Positions 35,284 to 43,576 of a stretch of 64,000 nucleotides of DNA are shown piece by piece. The stretch is from NCBI GenBank assembly GCA_003170295.1, contig PNAJ01000115.1, forward strand, positions 62,001-126,000. Reading direction: 5' to 3'. The position numbers and the translations under genes are program-made. The stretch's first letter is position 1. Each line of letters opens with the position of its first letter. The stretch comes from Bryobacterales bacterium. Its GTDB lineage: Bacteria > Acidobacteriota > Terriglobia > Bryobacterales > Bryobacteraceae. The notes below the pieces were generated by a model, which searched no databases, was not told the DNA's origin, and saw nothing but the letters and a program-made list of their open reading frames with translations.

Positions 35284-35994
35284 ATGCGAAAAATTCTCAC
35301 GGCTACTCTGGCGCTTGCGCCCCTGGTAGTCAGCTTGCACGCCAAGGATAACGAACCAGCAAAGCGTCTCGACGAAGCCGCCTCCGTATTCACCGAGGTC
35401 ATGGCGACGCCCGATAAGGGCATCCCTCAGGAGCTGCTCGAAAACGCGCGCTGTATCGTCATTGTTCCGGGACTGAAGACGGCCGCTTTCTTTTTCGGCG
35501 CCAAGTATGGAAAAGGCGTCCTTTCCTGCCGGAATAAGGGCGGAAGCGGTTGGTCGGCGCCTGCCACCATGCGCATCGAGGGGGGCAGCGTAGGCTTCCA
35601 GATCGGCGGGTCGGAGACGGATTTGATCATGCTCGTGATGAATGCGCGCGGCGTGGACAAGCTTCTTTCGAGCAAGTTCACTCTGGGTGCGGAAGGCTCG
35701 GTTGCCGCCGGCCCGGTGGGACGGACCGCAACCGCTCAAACCGACGCTCAAATGCACGCCGAGATTCTCTCCTGGTCGCGATCCCAGGGGCTGTTTGCCG
35801 GTCTTGCTCTCGAAGGAGACACCTTGCGGCAGGATCAGGACGATAATGCCATACTTTACGGCCGCAGGCTGGAGAATCGTGAGATCGTAACGACCTCCGT
35901 GCCTATGCCCAAGGCGGCGGAGAGACTGATCCATCTGCTCAACAGATACTCCTCGCGAGAGCGCCCGAGTACTTCACCTGGCTCCAACCAATAG
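35284..35994 (+). CDS. Exported SYLF (Ysc84-like) lipid-binding domain protein
   Basis: A 236-residue exported protein from ATG 35284 (AGAGGT a few bases upstream; signal MRKILTATLALAPLVVSLHA). The SYLF core is clear: IPQELLENARCIVIVPGL, AAFFFGAKYGKGVLSCR, GGSVGFQIGGSETDLIMLVMN and KFTLGAEGSVAAGPVGR. Eukaryotic relatives bind phosphoinositides; bacterial ones are periplasmic with unclear lipid-related roles. A sigma-54 promoter lies upstream. It converges on the TonB receptor gene 11 bases away. Confidence 0.88.
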   Translation: MRKILTATLALAPLVVSLHAKDNEPAKRLDEAASVFTEVMATPDKGIPQELLENARCIVIVPGLKTAAFFFGAKYGKGVLSCRNKGGSGWSAPATMRIEGGSVGFQIGGSETDLIMLVMNARGVDKLLSSKFTLGAEGSVAAGPVGRTATAQTDAQMHAEILSWSRSQGLFAGLALEGDTLRQDQDDNAILYGRRLENREIVTTSVPMPKAAERLIHLLNRYSSRERPSTSPGSNQ

Positions 35995-36005
35995 TGGTCC
36001 GAGCC

Positions 36006-39000
36006 CTAGAACTCATACCGCAGCGCGAACTGCATGGAACGGGGAGCCAGCGTGCCTTGGAACTCTCCGAAGGTCAGCGGAGACTGCAGGCTGAGGCTCG
36101 GATTGGTGAAGTTCGCGTGGTTGAAAGCGTTGAAGGCTTCCGCTCGGAACTGCAGGCGGTGGCCTTCCCAGGGCATGACGAAGGATTTCGACACGGCCAT
36201 ATCGACATTGAAAATCGGTGCGAGGCGAACCGAGGCGCGCTGGCCGGACGTCTCCGGCGGTTGATCCTGAAAATTGTTAGAGACGCTGGTACTCGCGAAG
36301 ATGCTGGGGTTTCCGTTGTCGTCAATGTGAACGCCTCCCGATTTGGTAGGTGTGTTCAACACCGTCAACGAACTAAGCCAATAGTTGGAATTGTAGGCGA
36401 GATCGCCGGCAACCGCGCTCGGCAGAGGAGTGCTGTATCGCCAGATACTTGAAACCTGCCAACCTCCGACTGCCTGATCAAGCCAGCGCGGAGCCTTTCC
36501 CAATAGCGCCTTCCCCTTGCCCACGGGCAGTGCATACGTGAAGTTTGCGTTGAAATTATTGCGAATGTCGAAGTCCGAGGAACCTCGGAATGCGCTCAGA
36601 TTGAAGATGTCCTGAATCGCCGCACCCTGTTCGCCCGCCCCAGACTCGGCCGCGGAACCGTTGTCGATCGAGTGCGACAGAGTGTAGTTGAAGTCGAACT
36701 GGAAGCCATTCGCGTAGCGCCTCCGGAGGGCCACCGTCAGACCGTGGAAGTCGGCCTCACCGGCGTTCATCCACATCGGCATCGAACTGCCTTGCTTCGC
36801 GAAGAACGTATAGCAGCCCGTAATGCTCAGGCATTTTCCCGGAATATAAGCGCCCGCAATGCGGTCGGCGGCATGAAGGCTGTCGAGGAAGCTGCTCCCG
36901 AAAACGCCGTAAACGCTATAAAAATAGTTGGCCGACGCGCTTCCCGGGAAGTAGGCGTTCTTATATCCTGGCCAAATGTTATTGACGAATGGCAAATTCG
37001 GCACCAGACTCGGATTGTTCATCACGAGATTCGCGACCACTCCAGATGCGGCGTTATAAGGCACTCCATTCTGTTTCGCCAGTGTGTTGGCGAGGTTATA
37101 CACGATCTGCGCGTTTTGTTGCCAGGTGACTCCCGAGGCCGGATCCTTGTAGTTCTCAAGAGGCGTGAAAACATCGCCTTCCATCAGCAACCTTCGGGAT
37201 AGGCGGCCCAGGTACCCGATTTCCATCGTCATCTTGCCCGGAAGCTGGCGCGAGAAGCTCGCGTTCAGCACGATCGAATAAGGAGTCTTCAAGTCGGGCG
37301 AAATACCGAGAAAGTAACCCGTGATTGCGGCAACCGGAGGCGGTGTGAAGGGGAATCCGCCTGGCACGGCGGCCGGGAGAGCGGGTAACGCGCCGTTGTA
37401 CCGCGGCGATGTCGAAAAACTGTACGAATCGGGAAGATAACTCGGTTCGGAGAGACCGAGGGAACCAAGCTGATCGAAATTCACGATCAAATCGTTGCCG
37501 AACTGATCGTATGCCAGCGCGGCTCCCAACCGGAGGGCGCCGTTCTTGCCAAAAACCTTCCCGATCCATCCTCCCCTGTCGGCGGGAGCGTAGGCCAACG
37601 CGAAGCGAGGCGCGAAATTCGCGTTGTTCGGGCTCCACCAGCTTGCTTTGCCATTTGCGGGCCCGTTCAGCGCGTAACTCAGCGTGGCATTAGGCATCTG
37701 ATTGGCAGGCACGCCCTGCGATTGCAGGCCATTGCGCTCCGCGAAGTATTGATTCAGAGGAACCGTCGGACTGACTTGTAGCCCGTTGGCTTCGTACGGT
37801 GGACGGAAGTTCTCATAGCGCAACCCAACCGTCACTGTGAGTTCCCGGCTAATGCGCCACGCGTCTCCGACGTAACCCGCGTAGCTGCGCGCGATAAACG
37901 ATCGCTGTTGTGGCGTCCCAACCGGCAAAATCTTCCCGCTCTTATCGTACTGATATGTCACCTGTTCATCGTTCAACAGACCAAGCAGCATTGCCGACGC
38001 ATTGGTCACCGCGGTGGAGTTCGCGATTTGAAGGTTGGGATTCCCGAGCTTCCCTCCCAGATAATTGGTGACGGACGAGTTGATATCCTCGCCGAGTCCG
38101 ATCAACTCGGTCGCACCGTAGGAGTACAGCGGATAGGAGTTCGTGAATGTCGAGATATCGTTGCGGCTGAAGCGGAAGTTCAACCCCATGGTAAGGGTGT
38201 GCTTGCCTTTGGTCCAGGTCACATCGTCCAGGAAATTATGCAGCGGATTCACACGTCCTCTTGCCCGCGCCGCCCAGTTCTGGAGCGGCGAAATAGCGGT
38301 CGGCTCAAACTGAAAGGCGGTGCCCGAGACACCGGAGAACTCCTGACCAAGGCGCGTAAAACCATAGCTAAACGAGTTGATCAACGTCGGGCTGAGAATC
38401 GCCGTGTAATGTGCAGCGAGTCCCTTGCTGTTGTCGCGTTCCGTCGATGCCGGCGCTTGACCTGGGAATTGCGCCAGGATCTGATCCTGCGTGTTGTCGG
38501 CGAGCGTTCCGCGCAGGCTCAAGGTGTGTTTACCCGCCTCGTCCAATTTGTAGTCCAGCTTGGCGACCCAAGACATATTGTTCAGATGGTCGGGCGCGTT
38601 AAACCGGTACCCGCTAAAGTTTAATCCGCCATCCTGGCCGAACGCCGGGTTATTCCCAACAGGATACTGATTGAGTATTTTTTGATAGCCGGAGTTCAGC
38701 CCAATGCCCAGCGGATCGATCTGCTTCAGCTCGGCCGGAGTCAAAGTTTGCACACTTCCATCGGAGAGTTGAACGTTCAGAAATCCCTGTTTAAGCGATT
38801 CCGACGGGACAGCCTGAACTTGCGCAACGCTGCTCGCGTCAAACCGCTGCTCCCAATTCACGAAATAAAACAGGCGATTCTTCTGGATCGGACCGCCAAT
38901 GGAAGCTCCGAACTGATTGCGAACCAGTTGCTGCACCGGCACGCCTGCCTGATTGTTGAACCACGTGTTAGCCGAAGTCGCGGTGTTGCGATTGTACTCG

Positions 39001-39806
39001 TAGAGTGACCCGTGCAGCGCGTTCGTTCCGCTCTTCGTGATTAATACCACCTGGCCACCGGAGGAGCGGCCTTGATCGGCGCCCACTCCGCCAACCGTGA
39101 CCCGGAACTCCTGCACCGAATCGAGAGGGATGGGCAGCACCGCGTTGAAACCCGAATTGACATTCGCACTATTTCCGTTGACGCCCTGATAGGAATTGCC
39201 AACAGTCGAGTTTTGAGCTACCAGGCCCGCACTCTGGTTATCGTTCACATCCACGCCATCGAGCGTGATGTTGTTTTGGTCCCGGCGAGCGCCCAGCACT
39301 TCGCCATTCGTCGTAACGCCTGGCTGGAGGCTGAGCAATTCGACAACGTTCCGTGTTTGAAGAGGGAGTTGACGGACCTGCCGCTCTGAGAACGCGTTCC
39401 CCACCGACGCGTCCACGGTGTTGACGGAGGAAGCGTCCGCCGATACACTCACGGCCTCCGTCGTGGCGCCGAGTTCCATGTGTAGATCCAACGTTGTCGG
39501 TGTGTTTACCAGTAACTTGACATCGGTGCGGCTGATCTTCGAGAAACCGGGATGCTCCGCCACGACCTTATATGTGCCAGGGACAATTTGCAGAAACTGG
39601 TATTCGCCGTCCGCGCTTGCGATCACTTTACGTGTGAGGCCAGTCTCGGAGTTGCTTAGGGTCACGATCGCTCCCGCGATCACGCCTCCTTGCGGGTCTG
39701 TGATCGTCCCACGCAACAAGCTGGTGGATTGAGCGAAGACGCTCACAGAAGCGCCAAGAAGAAAGGAGAGTAAAGCCTTTAGGCAAAAGGCAGATCGGGT
39801 GTACAT
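36006..39806 (-). CDS. Oar-like TonB-dependent outer membrane receptor
   Basis: A 1266-residue receptor of acidobacterial type. Signal peptide (ends SVFAQ), then a carboxypeptidase-regulatory-like domain at about 27-115 (LRGTITDPQGGVIAGAIVTL), a plug with NITLDGVDVNDNQ near 170, and a long beta-barrel ending in the aromatic FALRYEF. Such receptors take up large glycans or peptides, or act in adhesion; the ligand is unknown. GGAGGA lies before the ATG. Roughly 450 bases upstream of its start are without a supported gene apart from a small remnant. Confidence 0.9.
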   Translation of the reverse strand: MYTRSAFCLKALLSFLLGASVSVFAQSTSLLRGTITDPQGGVIAGAIVTLSNSETGLTRKVIASADGEYQFLQIVPGTYKVVAEHPGFSKISRTDVKLLVNTPTTLDLHMELGATTEAVSVSADASSVNTVDASVGNAFSERQVRQLPLQTRNVVELLSLQPGVTTNGEVLGARRDQNNITLDGVDVNDNQSAGLVAQNSTVGNSYQGVNGNSANVNSGFNAVLPIPLDSVQEFRVTVGGVGADQGRSSGGQVVLITKSGTNALHGSLYEYNRNTATSANTWFNNQAGVPVQQLVRNQFGASIGGPIQKNRLFYFVNWEQRFDASSVAQVQAVPSESLKQGFLNVQLSDGSVQTLTPAELKQIDPLGIGLNSGYQKILNQYPVGNNPAFGQDGGLNFSGYRFNAPDHLNNMSWVAKLDYKLDEAGKHTLSLRGTLADNTQDQILAQFPGQAPASTERDNSKGLAAHYTAILSPTLINSFSYGFTRLGQEFSGVSGTAFQFEPTAISPLQNWAARARGRVNPLHNFLDDVTWTKGKHTLTMGLNFRFSRNDISTFTNSYPLYSYGATELIGLGEDINSSVTNYLGGKLGNPNLQIANSTAVTNASAMLLGLLNDEQVTYQYDKSGKILPVGTPQQRSFIARSYAGYVGDAWRISRELTVTVGLRYENFRPPYEANGLQVSPTVPLNQYFAERNGLQSQGVPANQMPNATLSYALNGPANGKASWWSPNNANFAPRFALAYAPADRGGWIGKVFGKNGALRLGAALAYDQFGNDLIVNFDQLGSLGLSEPSYLPDSYSFSTSPRYNGALPALPAAVPGGFPFTPPPVAAITGYFLGISPDLKTPYSIVLNASFSRQLPGKMTMEIGYLGRLSRRLLMEGDVFTPLENYKDPASGVTWQQNAQIVYNLANTLAKQNGVPYNAASGVVANLVMNNPSLVPNLPFVNNIWPGYKNAYFPGSASANYFYSVYGVFGSSFLDSLHAADRIAGAYIPGKCLSITGCYTFFAKQGSSMPMWMNAGEADFHGLTVALRRRYANGFQFDFNYTLSHSIDNGSAAESGAGEQGAAIQDIFNLSAFRGSSDFDIRNNFNANFTYALPVGKGKALLGKAPRWLDQAVGGWQVSSIWRYSTPLPSAVAGDLAYNSNYWLSSLTVLNTPTKSGGVHIDDNGNPSIFASTSVSNNFQDQPPETSGQRASVRLAPIFNVDMAVSKSFVMPWEGHRLQFRAEAFNAFNHANFTNPSLSLQSPLTFGEFQGTLAPRSMQFALRYEF

Positions 39807-40143
39807 TAAATCCTCCGCGATTCCTGAGATTCGATGAACTTTCAGATCGCGAGGGACGGGCTCGCCTGATTGGCCGCAAGCAATACGACACAGTATTGTC
39901 TAGAAACAAACCCGGCTGGAGATAGTCGAGTGTCTTGAATTATCGAGCGCCTTGGCGGGCGAAGTCAATTGACCGAGCCATAGAATATTTTGATCGGTCC
40001 CAATAGAAACTTGAATCGGGCAATCATCACCACACAAATCTAGCGCCGAGTTGAATTCGCCTGCTGCGAGCTGGAGGTTCGAAACTGGGTAAAGTCGAAG
40101 GTGGGACCATCGGCATTGTGGGAATTGAAATGGAGCGGACCGC

Positions 40144-40305
40144 CTAGTAAATCACGTTGCCCCAGGACGAGAATCCCTGATACTTCAAGTAAGTCGTTCT
40201 TTCGATCAACGAGCTCCACAAGAAATTATTGATCGGCGTCAATCCGTGCGTCACCGCTTGCGAAAAAGCGGTACTGGTCTCGATTGGCTCCAAGAACTTT
40301 GGAGT
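40144..40305 (-). pseudogene. 3' remnant of an unidentified gene
   Basis: On the minus strand about 53 codons ending at TAG 40144 read like a real C-terminus (AVTHGLTPINNFLW, ERTTYLKYQGFSSWGNVIY). Upstream in that frame the sequence turns into an implausible Arg/Ser-rich stretch that is the antisense of the next gene, so the remainder of the gene is missing. It borders the A/T-richer gene at 40355 and may mark the edge of an insertion. I do not recognise the family. Confidence 0.35.
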
Positions 40306-40342
40306 ACAAAGTTGTATCGTGGCTGTGCGCTCTGGCATGGAG

Positions 40343-40348
40343 TAGAAT
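40343..40348 (+). promoter_or_regulatory. -10 hexamer for leaderless 40355 transcript
   Basis: TAGAAT followed by CGAGGG and ATG; almost identical to TAGAAT-CGAGCC-ATG at 1246-1260. The six-base gap supports the start at 40355. Confidence 0.5.
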
Positions 40349-40354
40349 CGAGGG

Positions 40355-41758
40355 ATGGATCGCAAAGATGCTGTGCAACGGTTCCTTGTGGCCGAAAGGC
40401 CATTGCGACCGTATGGAGCCACCGTTGTGTCTGGTGAGTTTCTTTGGGGCTTGGTTCACAAGCTATGGGAGCACGCAGTCCTATCTTGGATCACGGAAAA
40501 TCTTGGGGAGCAAATAGCCAAGATGCCGTTTGTAGAGTTCATAATTCTGCATCCCTTTTGGACTATTTGTGTCTCCATGTTGCTTTATTGCATGATAGGA
40601 GTTTTACGACTCCTCCGCTCCAATCATCCTAACGGTGGTGCTTTGCTAAATCACAGTAAAAATGGCGATCCCCCTCCAGCACCGCGCGCGAACGCGAAGA
40701 CACAAGGCCCGAACAGCCCGGCGGTGGCTCTAGCTGGCGTGGCGGGGGATCTGAAACAGTTCATAGGCGGTGTGCACCATCATCATCCTGATAATCCCTA
40801 TGCTGAAATGCCGTCGAAAGCACAACAGTCCCTCCCGGGAATCCTGATTCACTATAAAAGTGATAACGGGCGTAAAGAAACGCTGATTTTCACGAACGAC
40901 TCGTCAGAGGGCATGATTAACGTAGATATAGGAAAACTACGATGTCATGGAGAATATGATATCGATCTGGAGCATCCGCTTCCGCCAATCCCAGCGAACG
41001 AAAAACAAGCGTGTAGGATGTACTTCAAGAATGCACCTCACAGCAGCATCGATTTGCATTCCTTCCTGCGGAACGATGTAGAAGATGGCCAAGAGGCTTG
41101 TGTAACTGCTGCCTATGAAACGAGAAACGGCAAGTTTGCTAGGATATTTACACTGACAGCGCATGACCGTGGTGAGGTCATCTGGAAGCCAGGGAAGATA
41201 ATAGTACAGGCTTCTAATATAGAGTCTCGCGTCGGCCCGAACGATCCTCGGGAAAGAAGGCTAGAGGGTTGGCAGCGTGTTTCCATCCTGAATGACCTAG
41301 CTAGCTACCGAGGAACATCCATCTTAGTTCTAGCTCATTGCGAGATTGAGCCAATGAACTACGCGCGACAATTCTGTGACATCCTGACTGAATGTGGCTT
41401 ATTGGTTGACGGACCTAGGGCTGTTCCCTTGACAGCCGCATTCTGGGATATACAAGTATCGCGTGATAACTTCCATATGGAAGAGCGTCCAATCGTGCAG
41501 GCTGTCTTAAACATGCTTTCGCGACTAAATGTACGATATAGACCGATTCCGATTCTGGATGGAAATATTCCAAGAGGCAATATGGCTATCCTGATCGGGG
41601 TAAATGGACCTGAATGGAATTCGTGGAATAATCATCCACCATTGGGCATCGAATCGGATTGGATTAAGCCCCTACCGCCCGCGCCAGAATCGTTCTATTC
41701 GAAGATTGTTAGGGAGCATGAGGGTCAAGCGTCAAGGGGGCTTTTGTTGACTCTATGA
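40355..41758 (+). CDS. Unknown membrane-anchored protein, probably acquired
   Basis: A 467-residue protein of unknown function. One strong membrane helix at about 63-87 follows an amphipathic N-terminus; a Pro/Asn-rich linker with HHHHPDNP at 141-148 leads to a beta-rich middle domain (about 160-300). The last 140 residues look like a small alpha/beta domain seen at the end of assorted bacterial membrane proteins: SILVLAHCEIEPMNYARQFC, DILTECGLLV and IPILDGNIPRGNMAILIGVNG. A hand count of 40861-40920 gives 27 of 60 G+C, far below neighbours, and codon choice is more A/T-ending, so recent transfer is likely. TAGAAT six bases upstream fixes the start. Confidence 0.7.
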   Translation: MDRKDAVQRFLVAERPLRPYGATVVSGEFLWGLVHKLWEHAVLSWITENLGEQIAKMPFVEFIILHPFWTICVSMLLYCMIGVLRLLRSNHPNGGALLNHSKNGDPPPAPRANAKTQGPNSPAVALAGVAGDLKQFIGGVHHHHPDNPYAEMPSKAQQSLPGILIHYKSDNGRKETLIFTNDSSEGMINVDIGKLRCHGEYDIDLEHPLPPIPANEKQACRMYFKNAPHSSIDLHSFLRNDVEDGQEACVTAAYETRNGKFARIFTLTAHDRGEVIWKPGKIIVQASNIESRVGPNDPRERRLEGWQRVSILNDLASYRGTSILVLAHCEIEPMNYARQFCDILTECGLLVDGPRAVPLTAAFWDIQVSRDNFHMEERPIVQAVLNMLSRLNVRYRPIPILDGNIPRGNMAILIGVNGPEWNSWNNHPPLGIESDWIKPLPPAPESFYSKIVREHEGQASRGLLLTL

Positions 41759-41896
41759 ATCAAAGTGCTTGCAGTGAATTGAGACCACTACCGAAAAAGC
41801 ACTCCACTCAGAGCCATAAAAAGCGTAACGATCGAGGTTGCGCGTAAGATCATCGAGATTCATTCCTCGTGGTATAACACACAAGTTTCGACGCGA

Positions 41897-41902
41897 TAAC
41901 AT
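41897..41902 (+). promoter_or_regulatory. -10 hexamer for leaderless CE15 transcript
   Basis: TAACAT ends seven bases before the ATG at 41910, the same spacing as at the response regulator gene. Confidence 0.4.
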
Positions 41903-41909
41903 AGCTGTT

Positions 41910-43204
41910 ATGTCTTCCAGCCGCCCGTTGTCGATTGCCCTCCCAATGATGTTGTTCTGCTGCGCCGCGCACGCGCAGACGGAAAAGGCGCCCGCCGCGA
42001 TCGTCGCGGGAATTCCCGCCAATTACGACGAGGCGCTCGTCGGAACCTATACTCTTCCCGATCCGTTAGTGCTCGCAAACGGCAAACCCGTGCGCGACGC
42101 CAAGACCTGGACCGAGAAACGGCGCCCCGAGATCGTTCGCCTTTTTGAAGACAACGAGTATGGCCGCAGCCCCGGCCGTCCGGCTGGGATGATCTTCGAT
42201 ATGTTCGATAGGGAACGCCCGCGTTCGACGGCAAGGCGATCCGCAAGCAGGTAACGGTACACTTTTCGGCCGATCCGGCGGGCCCGAAAATGGACCTGCT
42301 GCTCTATTTGCCCGCTCGCGCCACAAAACCCGCGCCCTTTCTATTGAACCTGAGTTTTTCCGCGAACTCGAATACCGTGGACGATCCCGGAGTCCGCGTC
42401 GGCGCGGTGTGGGGACCGGACAAGAAGAAAATTCCCGCGAGCCAAGGCAGACGCTTTGGAAAGATCGACGTAGTGCGTTTACTCGATGCTGGCTTTGGCT
42501 TCGGTACAATTTACTACGGCGATATCGACCCTGATTTCGCAGGTGGCCTGCCGTACGGCGTGCGCGCGCAGTTTCCAGAACCGAAGGCGGACGAATGGGG
42601 CACGATCGCGGCGTGGGCGTGGGGCCTCAGCCGCGCCATGGATTATCTCGAGACCGACAAAGGTGTGGATTCCAAACGCGTCGCCATCCTGGGAGTGTCC
42701 CGCCTCGGAAAAACAGTGATGTGGGCAGGCGCCCATGACACGCGTTTCGCGATGGTGATCGCCAGTTGCTCGGGCGAGGGTGGCGCGGCCTTGAGCCGCC
42801 GGAATTATGGCGAGACGATCGCCCACCTCACCGCGCCCACGCGCTTCCCCTATCAGTTCTGCGCCAACTACGGCAAGTTCGCCGAACACGTCGACCGACT
42901 TCCCGTCGATGCGCATATGCTGGTCGCGCTAATGGCGCCTCGCCCGGTGTTGCTGCAAACCGGCGACAAGGATTTCTGGTCCGATCCGAAAGGCGAGTTT
43001 TTAGCCGCGGTGGCTGCCGGACCCGTGTACCGACTCTTGGGAAAACAAGGGCTCGACGTGGATCAAATGCCCGCGGCCGGTACCGCGATCTTCCACACCG
43101 TCGGGTACTACATGCATAGCGGCGGGCACGGCACGATTCCCTCCGACTGGGATCAATACCTGAAGTTCCTGCAAATGCACTTACGTGTTCCAGAAGCTGA
43201 ATGA
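41910..43204 (+). pseudogene. Glucuronoyl esterase-like (CE15) gene with a frameshift
   Basis: Two adjoining frames encode one exported CE15-type protein. The first (from ATG 41910; signal ends AAHAQ) runs to [17 protein letters not shown] and FDMFDRE, then derails. The second carries the rest: MDLLLYLPA, the nucleophile elbow GVSRLGK, SCSGEGGAALSRRNYGE, and the catalytic His region YYMHSGGHGT. Adding one G to the run at 42211-42213 restores the reading D-R-G-T-P-A-F-D and joins both halves. CE15 enzymes cleave lignin-glucuronoxylan esters. The last codons after LQMHL belong to a fused foreign segment. Real inactivation and base-calling error are both possible. Confidence 0.75.
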
Positions 43205-43304
43205 GACTGGCACAACGATCATTCAGGTGACCCATTCCGAGGCGAACGCCGCCCGCGGCCACCGGATCATCAAGATCGTCGACGGCTGGATCGCGAACGA
43301 CTAA
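43185..43304 (+). pseudogene. C-terminal remnant of an ABC transporter ATPase (LolD/MacB type)
   Basis: In a frame different from the esterase end, 39 codons stop at TAA 43302-43304 and read VFQKLNETGTTIIQVTHSEA followed by GHRIIKIVDGWI. This is the H-loop end of a MacB/LolD-type ATPase (TTIIQVTHS holds the switch His). The homology begins one base after the esterase homology stops, so the junction at 43183-43185 looks like a deletion or recombination point. A MacB-type permease follows 270 bases on, its natural partner. Confidence 0.6.
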
Positions 43305-43418
43305 CCTGGGCCGTTATGTGGCGCGCGCCCGCGTCTTGTAGGGCGGCCAATCCTGGCTACGCCGCCTTCAGACGGCTCTTCGGTGGCGCTTTATTTCTAT
43401 CGTGGCCAAGTCCGCGTT

Positions 43419-43454
43419 TGTCCGATTTCACCGCCACTGTCCCATAGGCGGACA
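43419..43454. repeat. Possible insertion-sequence end remnant
   Basis: TGTCCG at 43419-43424 and CGGACA at 43449-43454 bracket TTTCACCGCCACTGTCCC. The wording resembles terminal repeats of IS21-type elements (TGTCC-TTTCACCG). No transposase is present. It lies in the scrambled segment between the two esterase fragments. Confidence 0.25.
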
Positions 43455-43534
43455 CTTTTGCAGTCTCTTACGCTTCAAGGATCAACAATATAGAGAGGCC
43501 ATTTGCGTGCCGCCTTTTTGCGACTATGAAGCTG

Positions 43535-43576
43535 GACTGGGATCGATACTTGAAGTTCCTCCAAATGCATTTATGA
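43535..43576 (+). pseudogene. 3' end fragment of a second CE15 gene
   Basis: DWDRYLKFLQMHL-stop repeats the last codons of the esterase upstream (43145-43183); 35 of 39 bases agree, and three of the four differences are silent, as expected of a diverged paralogue rather than a fresh duplication. Its TGA overlaps the ATG of the permease (ATGA). Nothing else of that gene remains. Confidence 0.6.
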
